Source: Gilvimarinus japonicus (GTDB lineage: Bacteria; Pseudomonadota; Gammaproteobacteria; Pseudomonadales; Cellvibrionaceae). From it: 64,000 nucleotides of DNA. The position numbers were made by a program, and so were the translations under genes. The notes beneath the pieces are model-generated. The model was not told the origin of the DNA, made no database searches, and saw only the letters and a list, made by a program, of their open reading frames with translations. This document shows, in pieces, positions 37,221-46,361 of the stretch (its first letter is position 1; each line of letters opens with the position of its first letter). The DNA lies in NCBI RefSeq assembly GCF_042847215.1, contig NZ_AP031500.1:3534001-3598000 (forward strand), written 5' to 3'.

Positions 37221-38231
37221 ATGTCAATCCAACCTAAACCACGCCCCCACTTATGGGTATGGTTGCTCTGGCTAGTCATTTTTTATGGTGTGTGGCTGTT
37301 TTTGATTCAAGCGGAGGGTGCTTGGGCCGCTGCTAAAGATCATTGGCCCATTGCGCTGGCGATGGCCATAGGTAGCTACGCGGCAGGCTCTACCCCCATG
37401 GGTGGCGGTACCGTAGGGTTTCCGGTGCTGGTGCTACTATTTGATCTACCCGCAAGCTTGGGGCGCGACTTCAGCTTTGCCGTACAGTCCATCGGCATGG
37501 TCAGTGCCAGCATCTTTATTTTCGCTCGCCGCCAACCGCTCGCCTGGCCGATATTAAAAGGCGCAATGCTCGGCGCCTTAATCGGCACACCGATCGGCAT
37601 TGTTTTTATTGCCCCGTTTGTCGCCGACCTTTGGATCAAAATTATCTTTGCCGTTCTCTGGGGCAGCTTTGGCCTATTGCACCTATACCGCATCGATGAA
37701 ATTGCCGGTCACAGCGGCATGACCGACTTTAACGAGCGCTGGGATATTCGCTTAGGCTTAATGCTGGGCATATTATCCAGTGCGCTGGCCGTGGCCGTTA
37801 CCGGCGTCGGTATCGATATGGTCATTTACGCCGCACTAGTGCTGTTGTGCCGCGCCGATTTAAAGATCGCCATCCCAACCTCGGTGGTCATTATGGCCAT
37901 GAACTCTATTTACGGAGTGGTAATAAAAAGCGCACTGGGAAACTGGCAAGAGGGCGTGTACGAAAACTGGCTTGCTGCCGCTCCAGTAGTGGCACTGGGA
38001 GCCCCTCTGGGAGTCTTTATCGTTGGGCTGATTGGCCGAAAGCCTACACTGCTAGTCGTTGCCGCCTTGTGCGTTGGACAGTTTATCTGGACTTGCTTTT
38101 CGGAGTATCAAGCACTTGGCTGGTTGGGTGTTCTCGGCGCAGTCGCCGCTGTAGCGATTTGTTTGCTCGGCTTTGAAAAACTGCGGGCTTGGGGCGCAGT
38201 GTTGGTGGGTCAATCGAAAGAAAATGTTTGA
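37221..38231 (+). CDS. TauE/SafE-family sulfite/anion exporter
   Basis: An inner-membrane permease of 336 residues with about eight to nine membrane segments and the repeated half-sites of the family: AIGSYAAGSTPMGGGTVGFP in the first half and AVAVTGVGIDMVIYAAL in the second. TauE/SafE proteins move sulfite, sulfoacetate or other organic anions. It is a single gene, divergent from the ectoine operon and closed by a hairpin. Whether it serves ectoine or sulfur metabolism cannot be told. Confidence 0.88.
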   Translation: MSIQPKPRPHLWVWLLWLVIFYGVWLFLIQAEGAWAAAKDHWPIALAMAIGSYAAGSTPMGGGTVGFPVLVLLFDLPASLGRDFSFAVQSIGMVSASIFIFARRQPLAWPILKGAMLGALIGTPIGIVFIAPFVADLWIKIIFAVLWGSFGLLHLYRIDEIAGHSGMTDFNERWDIRLGLMLGILSSALAVAVTGVGIDMVIYAALVLLCRADLKIAIPTSVVIMAMNSIYGVVIKSALGNWQEGVYENWLAAAPVVALGAPLGVFIVGLIGRKPTLLVVAALCVGQFIWTCFSEYQALGWLGVLGAVAAVAICLLGFEKLRAWGAVLVGQSKENV

Positions 38232-38239
38232 ATGTATGA

Positions 38240-38270
38240 AAAGGCACACGCTCATTGAGCGCGTGCCTTT
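38240..38270. terminator. Shared terminator between convergent genes
   Basis: AAAGGCAC pairs with GTGCCTTT and, after one A-C mismatch, CGCTC pairs with GAGCG, giving a 13-pair stem with a 3-base loop. It lies 8 bp after the TauE-family stop and 11 bp after the stop of the convergent lipoprotein gene, so it can serve both. Confidence 0.75.
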
Positions 38271-38281
38271 ATCTACCAGCT

Positions 38282-40249
38282 TTACATACTTACTTGCGTT
38301 AACTGCACTTTCGTGCCGGACTGCATATCAATACTATAAATTAAGTCACGATTTAGCGATTTAGCGACAATGTACATTCTCTGATAGTCACCACTAAAGA
38401 CCATGTCAGCAGCCCCAGCTCCATTGGGAAACACGCCATCAACCACACTCACCACCTCCCCGCTTACAATATTTATCTCAGAGAGGGTGTTTTTCACCTG
38501 AGACAATACATAAACCTTATCGCCAAGTTCATTCGCAATTAAGTTAAGCGCTGTATCTGCAGTGATAGGTCCAGCGGCTAATTCTCCTAAGTTTGCAACT
38601 GAGCGAGAATAGGTTTCTTCACCCCTAAAGTCTAAACCAACAAGATCAATGCCGTTTGAGGTCTGCTGAGCAATCACGGCTTCATCGTCCAATCCCGTCC
38701 ATACGATATGCTGTGGAATACCAATAGCGACATCTGTGGTTGCCCCATCAGCGACAATTTCCCACTCACCAGTAATCACATCCATCGACACGACTTTCGA
38801 GCCAATTACATCAGTAATATACAACAAACCATCAGTAGCAATCGCCAAACTGGCTGGCTGATTCAACACACTATTTTCATCAACCTGATACAAAGTGCTC
38901 AACGTCATCGATTCCAAATTAACTTTCAACACAACACCGGAAGGCCCCTCCTCACCTTCATAATAACCACTAATAAGGAGCGTCGCTGCATCTTGACTCA
39001 AAGCCATATCAGTAACAACTGGCAAAATCGTATCGTTCAATTGCTCAAACTCCATAGCAGTTTCTGCTACATCACCAGTTACCAAGTCAGCAAGTGCAAT
39101 CCTTATCGAATTGTCGTCCTCGCCCTGCGCAAGTATCCACGCCATATCACTCATCGGGTCAGGAACAACTGCAACTGGGCTCGACCACGCCTCTCCATAT
39201 TGAGACTCAGCTGGTCCCGAGCGGAACAGCTTCGACTGCATATAACTGGAGCGACCTTCATCATCCACGGCAGCAATCGTAATATCAATTACATTAGTTT
39301 GAGTGTCGGTTAATAAACCATTAACGCGCCAGTGACCATCGTCACTCACAACGGCAATAATCGAGTCTATCGCAGAACTTACCGTTACTTGCTCAACTGT
39401 AGCGCCATCAAATGCCTCCACTTGACCATAGGCGGCGATCGCCTCCCCGTCAAAACCGCTATTTGAAGGGGGAAAGTCTAATGAGATTTCTGGAGAGTTC
39501 TCCTGAATCAACACTACTGTAACATTATCTGACGAGCTCACACCGTCGTTATCAACTGCGGACAACTGAAACACATAACGATCTTCACCTAGCCCACCCT
39601 CCACGGCAGGAAGGTTAAACTGAGGCATTAATGTGTTGGCATCTTCAATAACAACTGGCGTACCTTCCAGCTGCTCCCAGCTGAACGACTCGACGGAGCC
39701 GTCCACGTCATATGTGTTAGCGCTGAGCGTCACCCGTGATGGCTGCGACAACACCTGTAACGCACCCGCATTAACAACTGGCGCCTGATTAACTCTCAGC
39801 ACCGTGTACAAAACTGTATCCGACATGGAGGCGCCGTCATCGTCTTCGACCGATGCCTCAAATGAAAGTAACTGCTCCGCTGCCGCACCGGTTGATGGAG
39901 CTGTAAACTCAGCCTCACCGTTTCCACGAAGCCGCAAGGCCACGCTCGGCCCCGCCACCTGACGCCACAATATTGCACCTAGCTCGCCATCACTATCACT
40001 TGCCACTGCCTGCAATGTAACTCGCTCCCCTGCTGACACCGATGCATCTTCGCCAGCATCAACTATAGGAGGATTATTTACTGCCGGCTCAGAACTACTC
40101 GAGCCGCCCCCCACCGAGCTGACAGCTGACGATGAACTACTCGACACTGAACTAGAGTCATTACCACCGCCACAACCCACCATCGTTAAGACCGCAAGCA
40201 CAGCCGTCAACTTCATTAACCCAAGACCTGATACCGTTTTAGTGCTCAT
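38282..40249 (-). CDS. Large surface lipoprotein with poly-serine linker and PKD/cadherin-like repeats
   Basis: A 655-residue predicted lipoprotein: signal peptide with lipobox VGC (Cys26), then a Gly/Ser linker of some 30 residues (NDSSSVSSSSSSAVSS). At least two PKD-like Ig repeats follow (NPPIVDAGEDASVSAGERVT and QAPVVNAGALQVLSQPSRVT), an Ig-like region to about residue 320, and a C-terminal beta-propeller-like part (TDGLLYITDVIGSKVVSMDV, GDKVYVLSQVKNTLSEINIV). Serine linkers of this sort mark secreted carbohydrate-active proteins of Saccharophagus-like bacteria, but no catalytic domain is visible. ATG 40249 follows AGGAG. Function unknown; carbohydrate or surface binding is likely. Confidence 0.8.
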   Translation of the reverse strand: MSTKTVSGLGLMKLTAVLAVLTMVGCGGGNDSSSVSSSSSSAVSSVGGGSSSSEPAVNNPPIVDAGEDASVSAGERVTLQAVASDSDGELGAILWRQVAGPSVALRLRGNGEAEFTAPSTGAAAEQLLSFEASVEDDDGASMSDTVLYTVLRVNQAPVVNAGALQVLSQPSRVTLSANTYDVDGSVESFSWEQLEGTPVVIEDANTLMPQFNLPAVEGGLGEDRYVFQLSAVDNDGVSSSDNVTVVLIQENSPEISLDFPPSNSGFDGEAIAAYGQVEAFDGATVEQVTVSSAIDSIIAVVSDDGHWRVNGLLTDTQTNVIDITIAAVDDEGRSSYMQSKLFRSGPAESQYGEAWSSPVAVVPDPMSDMAWILAQGEDDNSIRIALADLVTGDVAETAMEFEQLNDTILPVVTDMALSQDAATLLISGYYEGEEGPSGVVLKVNLESMTLSTLYQVDENSVLNQPASLAIATDGLLYITDVIGSKVVSMDVITGEWEIVADGATTDVAIGIPQHIVWTGLDDEAVIAQQTSNGIDLVGLDFRGEETYSRSVANLGELAAGPITADTALNLIANELGDKVYVLSQVKNTLSEINIVSGEVVSVVDGVFPNGAGAADMVFSGDYQRMYIVAKSLNRDLIYSIDMQSGTKVQLTQVSM

Positions 40250-40494
40250 GCCGATTTCTCCTGTTTTTTGTAATATGCTAAGGACATAAGCAGAGACCAT
40301 GCCAGACCGGAATTCACTTTAGATTCAATAACTTGAAAACAAAAACACTAAATCGATGGCCCCGTCTTAAAAAAAAGGGAGAATTTTTTGGCAAGTTTAC
40401 ATTTGGCTGTCGCAGTTAAATCGCACGAAAGTAACACCCAAGCGGGAATCAAAACTGCGCAACCATCACTGGCGGATACTATAAAGGCGCAAAC

Positions 40495-40518
40495 AAAAAA
40501 GCCCGGCATAAGCCGGGC
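40495..40518 (-). terminator. Terminator of the FucP-family transporter gene
   Basis: GCCCGGC (40501-40507) pairs with GCCGGGC (40512-40518) across ATAA, and a six-T tract follows on the minus strand (40500-40495). It lies 27 bp after the transporter stop. Confidence 0.88.
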
Positions 40519-40545
40519 AAAAAGTAATCTTAACGGGCGACCAAA

Positions 40546-41892
40546 CTATTTCCAGCGGGTAAGCTTGTGACCTTTAACCGCGTAAAACAAGATATACAAA
40601 TAAGCGGGAATAGAAACCACATAAGCCAGCTGGCCGTCACCCGTATCGGCAAAGTGACCGTAGATGGGTGGCAGCACAGCGCCACCGGCAATACCCATAA
40701 TTAACAGCGCTGCGCCCTTACTGGTGTACTTACCGAGCCCCTGCAATGACAGAGGCCAAATGGCGGGCCAGCACATAGCATTGGCAAAACCGAGCAGCGC
40801 CACAAAGTAAACGGCGTTGGGAATCTCAGGCATACCAAATAGGCTAAGCGTTGCGGCGGACATAACAGTGCTTTGCAGCGATCCCGTCATCACGCAAACA
40901 GTAAAAATAATGCCCAAGATAGCGGAGCACATCAACGCAGTTTGCTGGCTGATATAGCGAGGAATAGCCACCACTCCAGCTAAATAACCAATTACCATAA
41001 AGATCATAGTGTAAGAGGTGAGCATTGAACTGACCGAACTACTAAGACCGGCTTGCTTTCCCAATAAGCCGATGGCATCGCCAGCAATTACTTCTACACC
41101 GACATAAAAAAACAGTGCCAAAGCCCCCAACACTAGATGCGGGAACTGAAACACGCCCGACAAGCGAATATCACCCTCTTCCTGCCCCTCTAGGACCTCG
41201 TCTTCAATGTCAGGGATGGGAGCAAACAGCATCGCGACACCTAACACCGCCAGAACAATGGCCATACCTACGTAGGGAGAAACCAACTGAGCTGCCAACT
41301 CATGCAGCTTTGCATCGCGTGCGCTCTCAGACAGTGCCGCCAGCTCCACGTCAGACACGCCGCTAATACCAGACAACACCAGCGCCGAGAAAACGATAGG
41401 AGCGACCACACCTGCGCCTTTATTAAGCAGGCCCATCACACAGATACGTACCGCAGCAGACTCAGGAGGACCAAGTTTTACAACATAAGGGTTAGACGCA
41501 GTTTGCAAAATTGTAAGGCCCGTACCGACGACAAACTGCGCCAGTAGGAAGACGCTAAAATGACGACCATAAGCCGCAGGGATAAAAACCAGTGCGCCGA
41601 CGGCGACGATAAACAAACCAATCGCCATACCGTTTTTGTAGCCAGTACGTTCGATAATATACGCCATAGGCATCGCCATGACGGTGTAGGCGGCATAAAA
41701 AGCTGAGGCGACTAGCATCGCTTGAAAAGCCGTCAAATCACAGATTGTTTGTAAAAATGGAATTAATGCGCCATTTAGCCAAGTGACAAAGCCAAATATG
41801 AAAAATAGGCCTGCCACAATAGCCATGGGAATCAATACGCTATGACTAGATTGGGGTGACGCAGGAGTCGCAGCGACGGTTTCGTTACTCAT
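40546..41892 (-). CDS. FucP-family sugar/proton symporter (MFS)
   Basis: A 448-residue, twelve-helix transporter of the FGHS/FucP branch of the major facilitator superfamily: GFVTWLNGALIPFLQTICDL near the N-terminus, YKNGMAIGLFIVAVGALVFIPA, QTASNPYVVKLGPPESAAVR and NAMCWPAIWPLSLQGLGKYT are characteristic. Relatives carry fucose, glucose/galactose or N-acetylglucosamine (NagP). No sugar-metabolism gene lies beside it, so the substrate is open. It is a single-gene unit with its own terminator and a promoter overlapped by a perfect palindrome, so it is probably induced by its sugar through a LacI-type repressor. Confidence 0.9.
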   Translation of the reverse strand: MSNETVAATPASPQSSHSVLIPMAIVAGLFFIFGFVTWLNGALIPFLQTICDLTAFQAMLVASAFYAAYTVMAMPMAYIIERTGYKNGMAIGLFIVAVGALVFIPAAYGRHFSVFLLAQFVVGTGLTILQTASNPYVVKLGPPESAAVRICVMGLLNKGAGVVAPIVFSALVLSGISGVSDVELAALSESARDAKLHELAAQLVSPYVGMAIVLAVLGVAMLFAPIPDIEDEVLEGQEEGDIRLSGVFQFPHLVLGALALFFYVGVEVIAGDAIGLLGKQAGLSSSVSSMLTSYTMIFMVIGYLAGVVAIPRYISQQTALMCSAILGIIFTVCVMTGSLQSTVMSAATLSLFGMPEIPNAVYFVALLGFANAMCWPAIWPLSLQGLGKYTSKGAALLIMGIAGGAVLPPIYGHFADTGDGQLAYVVSIPAYLYILFYAVKGHKLTRWK

Positions 41893-42004
41893 AAAGGTAC
41901 CTGTACGTTCCAGTGCCCCAGGGCATCACCGCCAGTGGGGAAACATCGTTATTGTTAAAACTTATCTACGGGCGTGTATCTCGCCTTTTAGTATAGTGAC
42001 TTAT

Positions 42005-42049
42005 TTGTCTCACTAAAGAGACAATATCCGCTAAAGACAACGTTGTCAA
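42005..42049 (-). promoter_or_regulatory. Promoter with LacI-type operator for the FucP-family gene
   Basis: On the minus strand TTGACA (42044-42049) and TATTGT (42021-42026) are 17 bp apart. The perfect 12-bp palindrome GACAACGTTGTC (42036-42047), with central CG as in LacI/GalR operators, overlaps the -35. A second inverted repeat, TTGTCTC-N6-GAGACAA (42005-42011 and 42018-42024), overlaps the -10. A repressor bound to either would block polymerase. Confidence 0.6.
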
Positions 42050-42147
42050 ACCTTTCTGCAATACCCTTCACCACGTAGGTACTCCCTGTTATTGTCCGAC
42101 TCCAGCTCATTAGTGCCAAACATAGACGACGATTTATATAGAGGCAT

Positions 42148-42173
42148 AAAAAAGCCGCCCGAAGGCGGCTTTT
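42148..42173 (-). terminator. Terminator of pnp
   Basis: AAAGCCGCC (42151-42159) pairs with GGCGGCTTT (42164-42172) around a CGAA loop (TTCG tetraloop on the transcript), with a six-T tail on the minus strand. It lies 22 bp after the pnp stop and closes the long translation operon. Confidence 0.93.
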
Positions 42174-42194
42174 CACGCTAAGCGACAAAAACAA

Positions 42195-44345
42195 TTACGA
42201 CTCTGTTTTTGGCTCTTCTTGCGCCACAGGCTCAGCGTCGCCGCCTTGCTCTGCTTTTTGATCGGCGATGGCTTCTTTAATAGACAGCTTGATACGACCA
42301 CGCTGATCCACGTCCAGACACTTCACCTTCACCACTTGGCCTTCTTTCAAGTAATCGCTTACAGCGTTAACACGCTCTTCGGCGATTTGCGAGATGTGCA
42401 CAAGGCCATCTTTACCGGGTAAGAAGTTAACAAACGCACCAAAGTCGACGATGCGAACCACGGTACCTTCGTAGGTGGCGCCAATCTCGGCTTCGGCGGT
42501 AATACCTTCGATCTTATCAACGGCCGCTTGCAGCGCTGCGCCGTCAACGGCGTAGATCTTAACAGTACCATCGTCGTCGATGTCCACAGAGGCACCGGTC
42601 TCTTCGGTAATCGAGCGAATAGTAGCGCCGCCTTTACCGATGATGTCACGAATTTTATCTGGATTAACTTTGATGGTTTCAAAGCGTGGCGCATTGTCGC
42701 TCACGGTATCGCGCGATACAGAAAGCACTTTGTTCATCTCATCGAGGATGTGCAAACGAGCCTGCAGGGCCTGCTCCAATGCAATCTCCATGATCTGCTC
42801 AGTGATACCTTCAATCTTGATATCCATTTGCAGCGCCGTGATACCGCTAGAGGTACCGGCCACTTTAAAATCCATGTCGCCCAGGTGATCTTCATCGCCC
42901 AAAATATCGGTCAAAACAGCGAATTTCTCGTCGTCTTTAACCAGGCCCATGGCGATACCAGCAACAGGCGCCTTAAGCGGTACACCGGCATCCATTAGTG
43001 CCAATGACGAGCCACATACAGAGGCCATCGAGCTAGAACCGTTAGACTCGGTAATCTCGCTCACAACACGCAAGGTGTAAGGGAAAGACTCCAGTTCAGG
43101 TAAAACGGCGGCAATACCACGACGCGCCAAGCGGCCGTGACCGATTTCACGACGACCAGTGCCACCCATACGGCCGGCTTCGCCCACGGAGTAAGGAGGG
43201 AAGTTGTAGTGCAGCATGAAGGGGTCTTTACGCTCGCCTTCCAGGGCATCGATGATCTGTGCATCGCGAGCGTTGCCCAAGGTAGCAACAACAATAGCCT
43301 GCGTTTCACCACGGGTAAACAGCGCCGAGCCATGAGCTTTACCCAGCACACCGACTTCAACGTCGATCGCACGAACGGTTTTAGCGTCGCGGCCATCAAT
43401 ACGAGGCTCGCCGGCCACAATGCGGCTGCGAACAATGGATTTCTCGACTTTGGCAAAGACTTTTTTAACGTCGTCTTCGCTGTACTCAGAGCCTTCTTTA
43501 GCCAGCTCGGCAACCGCCTGATTGCGCAGCTCGCCCAAACGATCATAGCGTTTAGCTTTATCGGTAATGCGGTAGGCAACGCCGATAGATTCAGCAAAAT
43601 CGCGCTCAAGCGCAGCCACTAAATCAGTCTTCTCTGGCGCAGGCGCCCACTCCCAGGTTGGCTTGCCAGCGTCGCGGGCGAGCTCAGCACAAGCCTGAAC
43701 AACTGCTTGCATCTCTTGGTGAGCATACAGTACCGCACCCAGCATAATGTCTTCAGGCAGTTCGTTAGCCTCTGACTCAACCATCAATACCGCATCTTTT
43801 GTACCGGCTACAACCATGTCTAACTCAGAAGTGCTTTGCGCTTCATAGTTAGGGTTTAACAGGTAACCGCCGTCGGTGGTGTAACCAACGCGCGCCGCAC
43901 CAATTGGGCCGCTAAACGGAATACCCGATACCGCCAGTGCCGCAGAAGTACCAATCATTGCCGCAATATCTGGGTCGGTGGTTTTGCAGGTAGACATAAC
44001 GGTACAAACCACCTGCACTTCGTTCATAAAGCCGTTCGGAAACAGCGGACGAATGGGGCGGTCAATTAAGCGTGAGGTCAGGGTTTCTTTTTCGGTCGGG
44101 CGACCTTCGCGCTTAAAGAAGCCACCGGGGATTTTGCCGGCAGCGTACGCTTTTTCAATGTAGTGCACAGACAGCGGGAAAAACGGCTGATCTGGCTTGG
44201 CCTCTTTGGCGCCAACCACAGTAACCAATACTGCGGTTTCGCCCATAGTCACCATAACCGCACCGGTAGCCTGACGCGCGATGCGTCCGGTTTCCAGAGT
44301 TACGGTTTGATCACCATACTGGAATTTCTTAATAATCGGATTCAC
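42195..44345 (-). CDS. pnp: Polyribonucleotide nucleotidyltransferase
   Basis: 3'-to-5' phosphorolytic exonuclease, trimer, and part of the RNA degradosome. The 716 residues show two RNase PH-like domains (first with GGFFKREGRPTEKETLTSRL, second with FTRGETQAIVVATLG), a KH domain (KIRDIIGKGGATIRSITEET) and a C-terminal S1 domain (GTVVRIVDFGAFVNFLPGKD), with an acidic tail. It follows rpsO, as in E. coli, with the rpsO terminator hairpin between them, which probably also acts as an RNase III processing region for pnp autocontrol. Confidence 0.98.
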   Translation of the reverse strand: MNPIIKKFQYGDQTVTLETGRIARQATGAVMVTMGETAVLVTVVGAKEAKPDQPFFPLSVHYIEKAYAAGKIPGGFFKREGRPTEKETLTSRLIDRPIRPLFPNGFMNEVQVVCTVMSTCKTTDPDIAAMIGTSAALAVSGIPFSGPIGAARVGYTTDGGYLLNPNYEAQSTSELDMVVAGTKDAVLMVESEANELPEDIMLGAVLYAHQEMQAVVQACAELARDAGKPTWEWAPAPEKTDLVAALERDFAESIGVAYRITDKAKRYDRLGELRNQAVAELAKEGSEYSEDDVKKVFAKVEKSIVRSRIVAGEPRIDGRDAKTVRAIDVEVGVLGKAHGSALFTRGETQAIVVATLGNARDAQIIDALEGERKDPFMLHYNFPPYSVGEAGRMGGTGRREIGHGRLARRGIAAVLPELESFPYTLRVVSEITESNGSSSMASVCGSSLALMDAGVPLKAPVAGIAMGLVKDDEKFAVLTDILGDEDHLGDMDFKVAGTSSGITALQMDIKIEGITEQIMEIALEQALQARLHILDEMNKVLSVSRDTVSDNAPRFETIKVNPDKIRDIIGKGGATIRSITEETGASVDIDDDGTVKIYAVDGAALQAAVDKIEGITAEAEIGATYEGTVVRIVDFGAFVNFLPGKDGLVHISQIAEERVNAVSDYLKEGQVVKVKCLDVDQRGRIKLSIKEAIADQKAEQGGDAEPVAQEEPKTES

Positions 44346-44408
44346 TCTTCTATCCTTTTTTGCGTTTGCTTGCTCTACGCAGCTTGTCGGTCAAATATGG
44401 TGTACAAC

Positions 44409-44434
44409 AAAAAAGTGCCCGCATAAGCGGGCAC
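44409..44434 (-). terminator. rpsO terminator / pnp leader hairpin
   Basis: GTGCCCGC (44415-44422) pairs perfectly with GCGGGCAC (44427-44434) around ATAA; six T follow on the minus strand (44414-44409). It starts 8 bp after the rpsO stop. By analogy with E. coli some transcripts read through into pnp. Confidence 0.85.
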
Positions 44435-44441
44435 AGTGCAA

Positions 44442-44711
44442 TTAGCGACGCAGACCCAGTTTTTGAATCAGTGCAGCGTAACGGCTGGTATCTTTACCCT
44501 TAAGGTAGTCCAGCAGCTTACGACGCTGGTTTACCATGCGGATCAAACCGCGACGGGAGTGGTGATCTTGTTTGTGGCCGGCGAAGTGACCTTGCAGCTT
44601 GTTGATGTTGTGGGTCAACAGTGCAACTTGTACTTCAGGAGAACCAGTATCACCTTCAGCTTGTTGATACTCTTTTACAATTTCAGCTTTATCAGCAGCA
44701 CTTAGTGCCAT
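44442..44711 (-). CDS. rpsO: 30S ribosomal protein S15
   Basis: Primary 16S rRNA-binding protein of the small subunit platform. It has 89 residues and the usual MALSAADKAEIVKEYQ start, the GSPEVQVALLT segment and the C-terminal rRNA-binding HHSRRGLIRMVNQRRKLLDY. A longer frame to 44807 is ignored; ATG 44711 has GAGGAT upstream and gives exactly the family length. The leader upstream is unusually structured (see separate entry). Confidence 0.98.
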   Translation of the reverse strand: MALSAADKAEIVKEYQQAEGDTGSPEVQVALLTHNINKLQGHFAGHKQDHHSRRGLIRMVNQRRKLLDYLKGKDTSRYAALIQKLGLRR

Positions 44712-44910
44712 AATCATATCCTCATTCAATATGCGTGATTTACAGCCATACCCGTGCATATTTACAGGTAGGCCAAGGTTATCACTAGCAAGATCGCTTA
44801 CTAGCAAGGCTATCTGCTGGGCAGATAGTAGCCCCAGTCCGTAGACAAGGGATTTACCGACAAATCGGTAAATTCGAAAGCGCTTATATTACGCCTGCAC
44901 AATCAACCGC
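44712..44910 (-). promoter_or_regulatory. Structured rpsO leader
   Basis: The 199 bp between truB and rpsO hold a perfect 9-bp hairpin (ATTTACCGA 44852-44860 with TCGGTAAAT 44865-44873), an 8-bp hairpin (CTATCTGC 44810-44817 with GCAGATAG 44821-44828), and two copies of ACTAGCAAG (44784-44792 and 44800-44808). S15 represses its own translation through leader RNA structure in many bacteria, and this region is the place for such an element. An independent promoter is likely here, but I could not place one with confidence. Confidence 0.45.
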
Positions 44911-45858
44911 TCAGCTTGCGCTAGCGGGGTTTGCGACTAAACGTTTAGGGGCGACACGGCCCTCATCAATGGTGGCAACGCCTAAAAATTGGCCACTTTC
45001 ACAAAAGACACGCACCATATCACCTTCTTCGCCCGTGCGGTAGACCTGAGCATCCATTACCGGGTTTCCCAAACGGAAATAATAGGCGCTAGACTCGGGC
45101 AAGGTCAGCGCCGCCAGGGCTGCAACGGGCGTGTCAGTGGGGAGCAAGTGGTGATCCAGCAGCTCGGACAAACCGTCTCCGCGCTCGGCATTCAGCTCAT
45201 CGACGGTAACGCACTGAGACTCATCAAACGGCCCTGTAGCCGTGCGGCGCAAGGCGCTAACGTGGCCACCGCACTCGAGAGCCTCGCCTATATCCTCGGC
45301 CAGCGAGCGAATATAAGTACCTTTGCTGCACTTAACGTCCACATCGATCTCAGCGCGCTCGCCAGGCCGAAACGCCAGTAGCTCAAACTCGTAAATAGTC
45401 ACTTGCCGAGCCTTGCGCTCGACCTCGATGCCTTGGCGCGCCAACTTATACAGCGGTTGACCGTTTTGCTTCAGGGCCGAATACATCGGCGGGACCTGAT
45501 CAATCTCGCCATTCAGCGCCTGTATAGCCTTAAGCACCTCGGCCTCAGTAACATGCGCGGCGCTGAGGGTTTCTAGCACTTCGCCCTCGGCGTCTCCCGT
45601 GGCGGTTTTTTCGCCCAGCACAAAGGTCGAACGGTAGCGCTTATCGGCATCCAGCAAAAACTGGCTAAATTTGGTGGCCTCGCCAAAACACACCGGCAAC
45701 ACCCCAGTCGCCAGCGGATCTAAGCTACCGGTATGGCCGGCTTTAGCGGCAAAAAACAAGCGCTTGGCGCGCTGCAGGGCATGGTTGGAGCTTACGCCTA
45801 AAGGCTTATCCAACAACAATACGCCATCAACGGCCCGGCCTTTACGTCGACGCGCCAT
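44911..45858 (-). CDS. truB: tRNA pseudouridine-55 synthase
   Basis: Makes the pseudouridine of the T loop in nearly all tRNAs. The 315-residue protein begins with the family's DGVLLLDKPLGVSSNHAL and has the catalytic aspartate in GHTGSLDPLATGVLP, followed by RYRSTFVLG and a C-terminal PUA-like domain. The start overlaps the rbfA stop by one base (TAATG), consistent with translational coupling. Confidence 0.97.
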   Translation of the reverse strand: MARRRKGRAVDGVLLLDKPLGVSSNHALQRAKRLFFAAKAGHTGSLDPLATGVLPVCFGEATKFSQFLLDADKRYRSTFVLGEKTATGDAEGEVLETLSAAHVTEAEVLKAIQALNGEIDQVPPMYSALKQNGQPLYKLARQGIEVERKARQVTIYEFELLAFRPGERAEIDVDVKCSKGTYIRSLAEDIGEALECGGHVSALRRTATGPFDESQCVTVDELNAERGDGLSELLDHHLLPTDTPVAALAALTLPESSAYYFRLGNPVMDAQVYRTGEEGDMVRVFCESGQFLGVATIDEGRVAPKRLVANPASAS

Positions 45859-46241
45859 TATTCGCTCTCGTCGTCTGACTTGGCTTTATCGGCGGCCACC
45901 GCACGGTCAATCAGCGAGGACAACTCTTGGCCACGCACCGAGGTGTGATCATAATAAAACTGCAGCTTGGGCACCGTGCGCATGTTGAGCTCTTTAGCCA
46001 ACATAGTGCGCAAAAAGCCCGACGCCTTGTTAAGCACGCTAACGCTGGTCCGGCTCTCGTCTTCATCGGCACCTACCAAAGTCACATAGACTTTAGCGTA
46101 GGCCATATCACGAGTGACTTTGACATCGTTGATATTGACCATCCCCACACGGGGATCGCGAACTTCTTGCTGAATCATATTCGCCAAGTAACGCTGAATC
46201 GCATCACCAACGCGGTCGGAACGGGTAAATTCTCTAGGCAT
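45858..46241 (-). CDS. rbfA: 30S ribosome-binding factor A
   Basis: Single KH-type-domain protein of 127 residues that helps mature the 5' end of 16S rRNA. It has the expected REFTRSDRVGDAIQRYLANM start, DPRVGMVNINDVKVTRDMAYAKVYV and the VPKLQFYYDHT strand. It sits between infB (120 bp upstream, with a weak hairpin at about 46290-46318 followed by a T-rich stretch) and truB. Confidence 0.96.
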   Translation of the reverse strand: MPREFTRSDRVGDAIQRYLANMIQQEVRDPRVGMVNINDVKVTRDMAYAKVYVTLVGADEDESRTSVSVLNKASGFLRTMLAKELNMRTVPKLQFYYDHTSVRGQELSSLIDRAVAADKAKSDDESE

Positions 46242-46361
46242 GGGTATACCTGCTCAATGAGTGCGACAGATGAGCCGCCATAAAAGAATAAAGGGCGCCT
46301 CTATAAATAGAGACACCCTGAAGGGCACTTCGCAGTGCCGGGCGAAGCGGTATCGCGGCTA

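Noticed and set aside
41988..42194. 68-codon frame between pnp and the FucP-family gene
   Set aside because: It contains the pnp terminator and the transporter promoter/operator, so it cannot sensibly be a gene.
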